A stretch of DNA of 64,000 nt from CAZBME01 sp964645835. Lineage in GTDB: Bacteria; Desulfobacterota; Syntrophia; Syntrophales; UBA8958. Position 1 is the stretch's first letter, and each line of letters starts with the position of its first letter. The stretch covers positions 1 through 64,000 of the forward strand of contig CAZYDG010000026.1 in NCBI GenBank assembly GCA_964645835.1, written 5' to 3'. Shown piece after piece: positions 34,483 to 41,806 of this stretch. Made by a program: the position numbers and the translations under genes. The notes below the pieces were generated by a model. That model had not been told where the DNA came from, searched no databases, and saw only the letters and a list, made by a program, of their open reading frames with translations.

Positions 34483-34506
34483 AAGGCACTTTCTATAAAG
34501 TGCCTT
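34483..34506 (-). terminator. Rho-independent terminator between csp and obgE
   Basis: On the minus strand AAGGCACTTT (34506-34497) pairs with AAAGTGCCTT (34492-34483) over a four-base loop, followed by TTTTATTTT, which runs directly into the obgE ATG at 34474. It is a good terminator for the csp transcript, but its position makes it a potential attenuator for obgE. Confidence 0.75.
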
Positions 34507-34626
34507 AAAAATTACCCCACATTTTTCTGCCGTATCTCACCCCGAGACAGACCACGTCAATAGAAAAGATGTACAACTAGCGGCTTCCGGTTGACGAGGA
34601 TCTAAACTGCGAACAGGCCTGATCTA

Positions 34627-34836
34627 TCAGATTTTCTTGACTTCAGCCGCTGATTCGCCTTTCTGGTCCTGCTTGATCGAGAATTCAACCCGGTCCCCTT
34701 CTTTCAGCGTGCGGAACCCATCAGCCATAATAGCTGTATGGTGGACAAACACATCTCCACCCGATTCCTTGGAAATGAAACCGAATCCCTTTTTGTCATT
34801 GAACCATTTTACCGTTCCTGTCTGGCGCTCACTCAT
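34627..34836 (-). CDS. Cold-shock protein, CspA family
   Basis: A 69-residue single OB-fold RNA chaperone. The RNP1 motif KGFGFIS and the RNP2 motif VFVHHTA are intact, and the start MSERQTGTVKWFNDKKG is typical. It lies between rpmA and obgE, an unusual place that splits the common rplU-rpmA-obgE order. It is 29 bases downstream of rpmA and probably shares its transcript, ending at the terminator at 34483-34506. Confidence 0.95.
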   Translation of the reverse strand: MSERQTGTVKWFNDKKGFGFISKESGGDVFVHHTAIMADGFRTLKEGDRVEFSIKQDQKGESAAEVKKI

Positions 34837-34865
34837 GTTGCTGAAAGCCTCCTTAAAAAACGTGC

Positions 34866-35120
34866 CTATTCGGCGTAGACACTAACTTTCTTACGGGTTT
34901 TGTCCAGTCTTTCATACTTCACGACACCGGCGATCTTGGCGTAAATGGTATAGTCCTTCCCCAGACCGACATTCTTGCCGGGATGGATTTTTGTGCCGAG
35001 CTGACGGATGATGATGGAGCCGGCACTGATCTGCTGCCCGCCGTATACCTTGACGCCCCTCCTCTGGGCATTGCTGTCACGTCCGTTGCGGGAACTCCCT
35101 TGTCCCTTCTTGTGTGCCAT
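34866..35120 (-). CDS. rpmA: 50S ribosomal protein L27
   Basis: The 84-residue protein begins MAHKKGQGSSRNGRDSNAQR, the L27 N-terminus that reaches into the peptidyl-transferase centre, and continues with VYGGQQISAGSIIIRQLGT. There is no Firmicutes-type N-terminal extension to be cleaved. It lies 23 bases after rplU. Confidence 0.98.
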   Translation of the reverse strand: MAHKKGQGSSRNGRDSNAQRRGVKVYGGQQISAGSIIIRQLGTKIHPGKNVGLGKDYTIYAKIAGVVKYERLDKTRKKVSVYAE

Positions 35121-35143
35121 ATGTGATGCTTCCTCCGCTTATA

Positions 35144-35455
35144 TTATATCGAAATTTCCGTGATTTTAACCCTGGTCAGGGGCTGGCGATGACCGGTCTT
35201 TTTGTGATAACCCTTGCGCCTTTTCATGCGAAACACGACAATCTTGGGGCCCTTTGCCTGCTCAAGAATCTCGCTGACGACTTTTGCGCCGGTCAGGGTG
35301 GGCGTGCCAATCTTGATGTCCCCCTCGTTTGCGACCATCAGCACTTCGTCGAACACCAAGGAATCGCCTTTGTTACCCTCGATCTTTTCCACAGCAATTA
35401 CATCACCTTGCGACACCCTATGCTGTTTGCCGCCCGTCTTAATGATTGCGTACAT
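35144..35455 (-). CDS. rplU: 50S ribosomal protein L21
   Basis: The 103-residue protein has the L21 start MYAIIKTGGKQHRVSQGD and the C-terminal KRRKGYHKKTGHRQPLTRVKI signature. The start at 35455 is preferred over an in-frame TTG nine bases upstream, which nearly touches the AAAGGA site. It is the first gene of the ribosomal transcript, with its own promoter at 35494-35523. Confidence 0.98.
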   Translation of the reverse strand: MYAIIKTGGKQHRVSQGDVIAVEKIEGNKGDSLVFDEVLMVANEGDIKIGTPTLTGAKVVSEILEQAKGPKIVVFRMKRRKGYHKKTGHRQPLTRVKITEISI

Positions 35456-35493
35456 AATCCACAATTTCCTTTTAGAAAAAATTTGAAAGGGGA

Positions 35494-35523
35494 ATCTACC
35501 TGAAAATAAACCTTTTTGTCAAT
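35494..35523 (-). promoter_or_regulatory. Promoter for the rplU-rpmA-csp transcript
   Basis: On the minus strand a perfect TTGACA (35523-35518) and TAGATT (35499-35494) are 18 bases apart in the gap after the radical SAM gene and before rplU. Placement and hexamers fit a housekeeping promoter. Confidence 0.65.
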
Positions 35524-35528
35524 AGAAT

Positions 35529-38054
35529 TTATTCGCCGGGCTTAAAAAAAGTCTTTACCTTGACGGTCCTTAGTATGGCCGCCGTATCGGCGGGAATGTC
35601 CAGGACCTGTGTCAGGATGTCCACGGGGCGCACGGTCCCCAAGGTACTGTAACGGAGGTTCATGATGAGGCGTTTGTTGTAACGGTCAAAACTTAGGGCG
35701 CTGACAAAATGACGGATGTCCTTTTCCGTCTCCTTGTCCTTGACGATCCGTACGATATTGAATGACGTCGCTGCAAGGAAATCCGTGATTTTCTCCTCCA
35801 GGGTATCGAGGTCCGGAGCGATAAATGTTTCCCCGAAGTTGACCGAAAATAAGAAGCCATCCATGACCTCGGGCAGGGATGGCATGCCTTCCGATATCTC
35901 TGTCATCCCGATGATTTCCATGCCTTCCGGCAGCATGACGTTTATTTTTTCCCGGAGGTTTTCCGTCTCTTCGCCCGTCTCTTTATCCGGCACTTCGATC
36001 CGGATGTCAGCATATTCTCCAAAGCTTTCCATCCCGACAGGGGTGGCTGAAGCAAAAGATATTTTGGGGTGGGGATGGAATCCTTCAGAGAAAATGAAAG
36101 GAACGCCGGCGCGGGAAATGGCCCTGGTCAGTGTCGTAGAAACATCCAGGTGGGACAGAAACCGCATCGGTCCCTTCTTCGTAAAAGTAATCCGATACGA
36201 TTTCTCTGCAGAACGTCTTTTATTGTCCTTCTTGTCGGACTCCGCCGCGGGCCGTAAAGCGCTCTCGTTCCGTTCGGCCAGGCTCATCTTTACAAACCTG
36301 TGATCGCAGACGCCGCATTTCTGGCATTGATCGAAACGACAATCCGGCGTTCCCTCTTCATGGGCCGCGCGGCGGGCTTCTTCGATCAGGAATGATTTTG
36401 TAAGGCCGCATTCAATCCGGTCCCAAGGAAAGGCCTCGTTATGGCTGCGGGCTCGAAGATAGGCTGCGGGATCTATACCGGAGTCCACCATTGCCTTTTC
36501 CCAGCGGTCGAAATGGAATTGATCGCTCCATCCGTCAAAACGGCACCCGAGGCGAAAAGCTGCTTCGATGACGTCGCCCAACTGCTCATCGCCGCGGGCA
36601 AAGAGGCCTTCCAGAAGGCTGACCCGAGGATCATGCCAGCGAACGTCGATGTTTCGGTGGCGTAGGTGGGATTTCAGGTAAATCTGCTTTTCCTCGGTTT
36701 CGGCCATGGTGATTTGCCGTTCCCATTGGAAGGGAGTGTGGGCTTTGGGAACGAAGGTCGACAGGCTGACCGCGACCTGGTCCCTTTTCTTGCCTTTTCG
36801 AAGGACTTTGTAAGCAAGATCGGCTATCCCGTCCATATCTTCGGCCGTTTCTCCCGGAAGGCCGATCATGAAGTACAGTTTAACCGATCGCCAGCCGGCA
36901 TCGAAGACACGTCCGGCCGTATCCAGCAGGTTGGCCTCCGTGTTGCCCTTGTTGATGATGTTTCTCAGGCGCTGGGTTCCCGCTTCCGGCGCAAGAGTAA
37001 AGCTCGTCTTACGGACCCGCCGGATATCCTCGATCAGCTTCTGTGTCAATGTCTCCACGCGGAGGGACGGCAGGGCCAGGGCGATCCTCCTTGAGTAATA
37101 TCGATCCATGAGAGTGGACAGGAGCGATTCGATACAGCTGTAATCGCCGGAGCTGAGCGACAGAAGGGATAATTCGTTCTGCCCCGTGGCTGAAAGCATG
37201 TTATCGGCCATTTGCTCCAGGACCGCTTGGTTTCTCTCCCGGACGGGGCGCCAGACCATCCCCGCTTGGCAGAACCGACAACCTCGTGTACACCCCCGTG
37301 CGATCTCCATAGTGACCCGGTCGTGAACGGTCTGTATCAGGGGTGCCAAGGGGTTGAGGGGGTCGAGGCATGAATTGAGATCCGTTACGATACGTTTTTT
37401 GATGCGATACGCCGGGTCGTGGACGGAAGGGACAAAGAGCCCTTCAATGCTGGCCAGATCGCAGAGGATATCCTGCCGGGAATGTCCCTTGGCTTTTGCG
37501 CCGATGACGGTCCGGGCTATGTCGAGGATGACTTCTTCTCCCTCGCCGATGACGAAGACATCTATAAAGAGATCCATCGGTGCGGGGTTGAAGGCACAAG
37601 GGCCGCCTGCCATGACAATCGGATCGCCGTCGCTGCGATCCCGCCGCCGCAGGGGAATACCGCCCAAGTCGAGCATGGTCAGGACATTGGTGAAGGATAG
37701 CTCGTATTGAAGGGAAAACCCGACCATGTCGAAGTTCCGAAGAGGCGTTCCCGATTCGAGGGTAACCAGAGGCGAGCCATGACGGCGTAAAAGGCGTTCC
37801 ATGTCCGGCCAGGGGGCATAGACGCGTTCGGCGATGATATGCTCTTCACGGTTCAGTATGCTGTAGAGGATCTGAAGGCCAAGGTGGGACATGCCCACCT
37901 CATAAGCGTCGGGAAAGGCGAGGGCGATGCTCAGCTTGCAGAGGTCATGGTCCTTGCGGACAGCGTTGACTTCACCGCCGACATAGCGGCCGGGCTTTCC
38001 GACGGAAGAAAAGAGATCCTCCGGCAGGGTGGCCGCGCTGTTAATTTTCTTCAT
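35529..38054 (-). CDS. B12-binding radical SAM protein fused to a DUF2344 domain
   Basis: The 841-residue protein has an N-terminal cobalamin-binding-like domain (about 30-200) and a radical SAM domain with CTRGCRFC (about residue 250). A Cys-rich segment near 590 (CRFDQCQKCGVCDH) follows, then a C-terminal DUF2344 domain (about 620-830, starting ITFTKKGPMRFLSHLDVS). This matches the TIGR03960/TIGR03936 pair, often found beside rplU. The biochemical function is unknown; a role in RNA or protein modification tied to the ribosome is suggested by context only. Its start overlaps the end of the upstream small gene by 14 bases. Confidence 0.9.
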   Translation of the reverse strand: MKKINSAATLPEDLFSSVGKPGRYVGGEVNAVRKDHDLCKLSIALAFPDAYEVGMSHLGLQILYSILNREEHIIAERVYAPWPDMERLLRRHGSPLVTLESGTPLRNFDMVGFSLQYELSFTNVLTMLDLGGIPLRRRDRSDGDPIVMAGGPCAFNPAPMDLFIDVFVIGEGEEVILDIARTVIGAKAKGHSRQDILCDLASIEGLFVPSVHDPAYRIKKRIVTDLNSCLDPLNPLAPLIQTVHDRVTMEIARGCTRGCRFCQAGMVWRPVRERNQAVLEQMADNMLSATGQNELSLLSLSSGDYSCIESLLSTLMDRYYSRRIALALPSLRVETLTQKLIEDIRRVRKTSFTLAPEAGTQRLRNIINKGNTEANLLDTAGRVFDAGWRSVKLYFMIGLPGETAEDMDGIADLAYKVLRKGKKRDQVAVSLSTFVPKAHTPFQWERQITMAETEEKQIYLKSHLRHRNIDVRWHDPRVSLLEGLFARGDEQLGDVIEAAFRLGCRFDGWSDQFHFDRWEKAMVDSGIDPAAYLRARSHNEAFPWDRIECGLTKSFLIEEARRAAHEEGTPDCRFDQCQKCGVCDHRFVKMSLAERNESALRPAAESDKKDNKRRSAEKSYRITFTKKGPMRFLSHLDVSTTLTRAISRAGVPFIFSEGFHPHPKISFASATPVGMESFGEYADIRIEVPDKETGEETENLREKINVMLPEGMEIIGMTEISEGMPSLPEVMDGFLFSVNFGETFIAPDLDTLEEKITDFLAATSFNIVRIVKDKETEKDIRHFVSALSFDRYNKRLIMNLRYSTLGTVRPVDILTQVLDIPADTAAILRTVKVKTFFKPGE

Positions 38055-38430
38055 GAGGATTCGTGTATTTAAACCAGTTTATCGTGATGTCCCGGTACTT
38101 CGATCTGGCAAACTGTTGGGGGAAATTGGCCTTGGACACGTATGGCAGGACATTGGTCTTGAATTCCGTGACCAGGTCCTCAAATGCAGAGTCCTTCGCT
38201 GCAGCGTTCAACAGGGGCCGTATCTTGCGGTATTCATAAAGACCAACGGACCCGATGGTCTTGACTAGCTTGTCGTATTCCTCCTTCTCATTGAAGAAAG
38301 ATGCCTCGAAAGGGACTGCCATCTTAGCGACCAGTTCAACCTTGACCGTTTTTGCGGCGACCTCCCGTGAATAATCCCATAAGTCGAGAGTCATTCCATT
38401 CGGTAACGATATCTTTTCGTAAAGCGTCAT
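38041..38430 (-). CDS. Conserved-looking hypothetical protein
   Basis: A 129-residue soluble protein with no signal, membrane segment or motif I recognise. It begins MTLYEKISLPNGMTLDLWDYSR, is mixed alpha/beta with a NEKEEYDKLVKTIGSVGLYEYRK segment, and ends NPHEEN. Its tail overlaps the start of the radical SAM gene by 14 bases, so the two are probably co-translated. From memory, similar short proteins occur in Geobacter-like genomes, but I cannot name a family. Confidence 0.65.
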   Translation of the reverse strand: MTLYEKISLPNGMTLDLWDYSREVAAKTVKVELVAKMAVPFEASFFNEKEEYDKLVKTIGSVGLYEYRKIRPLLNAAAKDSAFEDLVTEFKTNVLPYVSKANFPQQFARSKYRDITINWFKYTNPHEEN

Positions 38431-38521
38431 GCGTGCGATTCCACTTTCTGCATAAATGATAAGACCCCTTTATCATCTTTATTCTTGACCTGCAATGTCA
38501 ATCCTCATATAGTGTTCAGAT

Positions 38522-39340
38522 ATGTCTTTCGATCATTTTCCACACTTATGTCAGCCGGATGCCTGCAAATCCTGCGGTGCCTGCTGCGGCCTTTATAACT
38601 ATGCGGACAGCACCAGGGAATCTTTGGCCATCCGTCTGCGGAACCGGACGGCTCACTTTGCCGATGCCGATAAATCACCGGAAGGATTGAATATCTTTTC
38701 CGAGAAGATCCGCAGCATGGAAGACGGAGCCAAGCGTTACGAGGTCATCTACTGCTGTGAATACCTGGGATTTCTCGATGAGACGGAAAAACGCGTTGGG
38801 TGCCTCCTCCATCCCTTCCAGAATAATGGTGCTGACCTCCGGGGTGTTTCCTTTTACGGCCAGGAACTCTGTGACGGCCATTTTTGTCCCAGCTATTATT
38901 ATATCGCCAAGGAAGAAAAATTGGCTCTGCTGCATATCCTTGACGATTGGTATCTCTACGGTCTCGTGATTACGGATATCGATCTGGCGAAAGCCTATTT
39001 CAAACTCATCAGTGACAGCATATATGAGATGCCGTCGCCCGATCTTTTTGAATCGTCCCCATTCAAGGGATTGGCCCTCGGTTTCATGTCCATGAAACTG
39101 AACTGGCCTTTCCGTTCCCCCGATATCCACCGTTTCGGTAAGTACTATTTCGACGGGTCCCAATACATGATCCACTTCATTGATTACGAAGCCCTGGGTT
39201 GTGAAAGATCGCCTTTCGACAAAATTTTTCTCAGCTTGAGTACGGAATTCAAGGACAAGAGGGAGGTTTTGGCAGCGGAAGGTATCATTCAAGGACATAT
39301 TGATGCCTTTGTCCAAGCCTATCAATCGCGCCAGGGTTGA
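38522..39340 (+). CDS. YkgJ-family cysteine-cluster protein
   Basis: The 272-residue protein opens with the CxxxxCxxCxxCC-type cluster (CQPDACKSCGACC) typical of the YkgJ family, annotated as putative zinc or iron chelators. A second Cys cluster (CCEY, GCLLHP, CDGHFCP) follows. The rest, about 130-270, is a mixed alpha/beta region of unknown role. There is no signal peptide. It is divergent from the 38041-38430 gene and 62 bases upstream of hpt. Confidence 0.8.
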   Translation: MSFDHFPHLCQPDACKSCGACCGLYNYADSTRESLAIRLRNRTAHFADADKSPEGLNIFSEKIRSMEDGAKRYEVIYCCEYLGFLDETEKRVGCLLHPFQNNGADLRGVSFYGQELCDGHFCPSYYYIAKEEKLALLHILDDWYLYGLVITDIDLAKAYFKLISDSIYEMPSPDLFESSPFKGLALGFMSMKLNWPFRSPDIHRFGKYYFDGSQYMIHFIDYEALGCERSPFDKIFLSLSTEFKDKREVLAAEGIIQGHIDAFVQAYQSRQG

Positions 39341-39402
39341 TTTTTATTGACAAGACCCCAGACAGTTCATTAAGTTCCCTTTTAGAAAGGAAGGTATCTG
39401 CG

Positions 39403-39927
39403 ATGACTATGGAAAAGGAAGTTCTGTTTTCCCGCGAGGCAATCCGACATCGAATCGATGCCCTGGCCAAAGATATTGATGTGGATTACCTAGGCAAGGA
39501 CCTGATCGTCATCGGCGTTTTAAAGGGGGCCTTCATCTTTATGGCCGATCTGATCCGTGCGCTTCAGGTTCCAAGCGAGATTGATTTTGTGAGACTTGCC
39601 AGTTACGGCGCCGGAAGCGTGTCCTGCGGACAGATCATGATTTCTAAAGATATAGAAATCGATATTCGGGGCCGAAATGTTTTAATCGTTGAGGATATAG
39701 TAGATTCGGGGCTGACTCTGAGTTTTCTGGTGGACCTCCTGTGGAAGCGTGAGCCGGCATCCATTAGGGCCTGCGCCTTTCTCGACAAGAGGGCGCGGCG
39801 GCAGGTCCCCTTCGAAGCGGATTATGTGGGGTTTTCAATAGATGATGGATTTGTCGTCGGATATGGTTTGGATTATAACGAGCAGGCGCGTTTCTTGCCC
39901 GATGTATATATCGTAAAAAATGTTTAG
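39403..39927 (+). CDS. hpt: Hypoxanthine phosphoribosyltransferase
   Basis: A purine salvage enzyme making IMP or GMP from hypoxanthine or guanine. The PRPP-binding motif VLIVEDIVDSGLTL, the flexible-loop Ser-Tyr region (LASYGAGS) and the C-terminal base-binding VGYGLDYNEQARFLP are all present. The start at 39403 is set by GGAAGG eight bases upstream. It complements the de novo purine genes scattered through the window. Confidence 0.96.
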   Translation: MTMEKEVLFSREAIRHRIDALAKDIDVDYLGKDLIVIGVLKGAFIFMADLIRALQVPSEIDFVRLASYGAGSVSCGQIMISKDIEIDIRGRNVLIVEDIVDSGLTLSFLVDLLWKREPASIRACAFLDKRARRQVPFEADYVGFSIDDGFVVGYGLDYNEQARFLPDVYIVKNV

Positions 39928-39936
39928 CCGGGACAT

Positions 39937-40087
39937 CAGGCTGTTGAAAAACGTCCAGCTGCTGCGTTGCGCTGCAAGCCTCGTCATTCGACGTACTTCT
40001 ATGTACGCCTCATTCCTCGGCTCTTGCACGCCTTGCATCTGGATATTTTTTAACAGCCTGCCCAAAATCTAATTTTTTAACAGCCTG
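39937..40087. repeat. MITE-like palindromic repeat, family A, most complete copy
   Basis: It starts CAGGCTGTTGAAAAACGTCC (39937) and ends ATTTTTTAACAGCCTG (40060), with internal arms converging on a GTACTTCTATGTAC centre, so the whole ~124 bp is an imperfect palindrome. The right terminus is then repeated, ending at 40087. There is no coding capacity. Related ends occur at 4471, 41062, 41769 and 49989-50161. Confidence 0.8.
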
Positions 40088-40113
40088 AATATTTCCAGCG
40101 TCGGGAGGACCAT

Positions 40114-41061
40114 ATGATAATTCAATGTAAGGCATGTAAATCCAAGTATCGATTTGACGAAAATCTCATTGAGGGGGATGGGATTTGGGCCCGGTGCAGC
40201 CGTTGCGAGAATGTCTTTTTTCAGATGGCCTTACCTGAAATGGATGCTCCCAGAGACGGTACCGGTAAGTCGAAATTTGCGCTGGAGCCGCTTATCACTG
40301 AACCGGCTGCGCCTGATTGGCCCTTGACAAATAGGCCTGTGCCTGATTCGCGCACAGCAGTTTCGCCCGCAGTTGAACCGCCCTCAGTTGAGGCGTCCGC
40401 GGCTGAGCCATTTGACATGATGTCGCCTCTGGGTAGCGACATCACCGTTGATGTGATGGATGAGGTTGTTCTGCCGGAGCAGGAACCTCCGAAGAAGAAA
40501 TCCTCCGTCATAAAGTGGGTCTTGGGGGCTATTCTCATCATCGTAGTGGCGCTCGGGGCGGTTTACTATGTGTTTCCTTCCGTGGGTGTTGAAGCCATTA
40601 AGCAGATTGCGACGTTTTTCCCCGCGGCTTCGGTGCTTTTGCCGCCGGATGCCGATGTGAAGAACATCGGACCTGCACAGATTAAGATTACTGATCTAAA
40701 GCAACGCTTCGTTGAACACGTTATGATGGGGAATATTCGTGTTATCGAAGGGATGGCGGTCAACACAGCAAGTGAGCCGATGACCCGGATCAAGGTTAGG
40801 GCGCAGCTTTTCGATGTTATTGGGACGCCGGTTGGTGATAGTGCTTCGTATTGCGGGAATCTGTTGACGGATCAGGAGTTGAAGACGGCGCCGGAAGAAC
40901 AGATTGTCAGGAAGCTGTCCATTCCCCAGGGGTCGGACATTTCCAACGACCGGGTGCCTCCGAATGGTATGGTTCCCTTTATGATTGTCTTTTTCCGGGA
41001 GCCCCCCGGCGTAGCCAAAGCGTTGGTGATGCCTTTAGAGGCAGAAAGATTGTTGCCATAA
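40114..41061 (+). CDS. Zinc-ribbon (MJ0042-type) DUF3426 membrane protein
   Basis: The first 40 residues form a CxxC...CxxC zinc ribbon (CKACKSKYRFDEN, CSRCENVFF). A Pro/Ala/Glu-rich acidic linker (45-125) leads to one membrane segment (about 132-152, VLGAILIIVVALGAVYYVF). A C-terminal DUF3426-like beta domain (185-315) carries the GMAVNTASEPMTRIKVRAQL strand. This topology, a cytoplasmic ribbon and a periplasmic domain, is typical of Myxococcus/Geobacter-like proteins of unknown function. It is flanked by family A repeats on both sides. Confidence 0.85.
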   Translation: MIIQCKACKSKYRFDENLIEGDGIWARCSRCENVFFQMALPEMDAPRDGTGKSKFALEPLITEPAAPDWPLTNRPVPDSRTAVSPAVEPPSVEASAAEPFDMMSPLGSDITVDVMDEVVLPEQEPPKKKSSVIKWVLGAILIIVVALGAVYYVFPSVGVEAIKQIATFFPAASVLLPPDADVKNIGPAQIKITDLKQRFVEHVMMGNIRVIEGMAVNTASEPMTRIKVRAQLFDVIGTPVGDSASYCGNLLTDQELKTAPEEQIVRKLSIPQGSDISNDRVPPNGMVPFMIVFFREPPGVAKALVMPLEAERLLP

Positions 41062-41094
41062 CAGGCTGTTAAAAAAAGTCCATTTGCTGCGTTT
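41062..41094. repeat. Family A repeat, left-end fragment
   Basis: CAGGCTGTTAAAAAAAGTCC followed by ATTTGCTGCGTTT matches the left end of the copy at 39937 but stops after about 33 bases, immediately after the stop codon of the DUF3426 gene. A short related piece, TTTTTCAACAAGCTGTT, lies at about 41772. Confidence 0.6.
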
Positions 41095-41104
41095 CTTAAA
41101 ACAA

Positions 41105-41133
41105 CCACGCTCTCCCGGCAGGGGAGAGCGTGG
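41105..41133 (-). terminator. Strong hairpin after ompH, probable terminator
   Basis: CCACGCTCTCCC (41105-41116) pairs with GGGAGAGCGTGG (41122-41133). On the minus strand it is followed by TTGTTTT, which suits termination of ompH transcription. It also lies downstream of the convergent DUF3426 gene. Confidence 0.55.
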
Positions 41134-41161
41134 GCAGTATAAATCAAATGATTGGTATTAT

Positions 41162-41704
41162 CTATTTCTTCTGGCTGTCGTAGCTCTTCAAGACCTTATC
41201 CGTAATATCGATACTTTCCTCGGCCGCCAAAATGGTACCTCGCTCCAGAATGAGGCCGTATCGGTCGCTTTTCGCGACATTCCGTACGACCTGCATGATT
41301 TCACCAAATAGTTTCTGGGCCATTTCCATTTCCTTACGCTTGGCATCCTCTTCCATGTCCTGCTTCAGGTTGTTCAATTCCCGGCCATCATGCTTGAGCT
41401 TCTCGGTTTTCTGACGCCTCGTTTCTATCGGTGTGGCGGCATCCAGGCGGTTGAGTTCTTCTTCCTGTTGTTGCAGCCCCTTTGCTTTCTCGATGATTTG
41501 CTGTTTCTTTGTTTCCAAATCCTTAAGGAAACTGGCCTGGGCTGCTTTGGCCGCTTTCGACTCCCTAAGGATTTTCTGCATGTCCACGATACCGATCTTT
41601 ACCTGTTTCTGGGCGTCCTTGCCCGCTGCTTCCCGTGCGGCCAAGGCCGGTGAAGCGACCATCAGCCCAAGAAGCAACAACATTAACCATAAACCTTTTT
41701 TCAT
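41162..41704 (-). CDS. OmpH/Skp-like periplasmic chaperone
   Basis: The 180-residue protein has a signal peptide (cleavage near ALA-AR) and a long coiled-coil body (about 55-130, with LETKKQQIIEKAKGLQQQEEEL) flanked by the small beta core seen in Skp (IGIVDMQKILRES and the C-terminal LILERGTILAAEESIDIT). Skp holds unfolded outer-membrane proteins in the periplasm. An AAAGGAA site precedes the ATG. It lies just downstream of the large FecR-domain gene, but a ~100-base gap separates them. Confidence 0.9.
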   Translation of the reverse strand: MKKGLWLMLLLLGLMVASPALAAREAAGKDAQKQVKIGIVDMQKILRESKAAKAAQASFLKDLETKKQQIIEKAKGLQQQEEELNRLDAATPIETRRQKTEKLKHDGRELNNLKQDMEEDAKRKEMEMAQKLFGEIMQVVRNVAKSDRYGLILERGTILAAEESIDITDKVLKSYDSQKK

Positions 41705-41806
41705 GCGATTCCTTTCCTTACTCCTTATTATTAATCATCATTGATGAAGGGTATAGCTCACAAAATCGAGTTTTTCAACAAGCTGTTAAACATGAATGAG
41801 TGTTTT

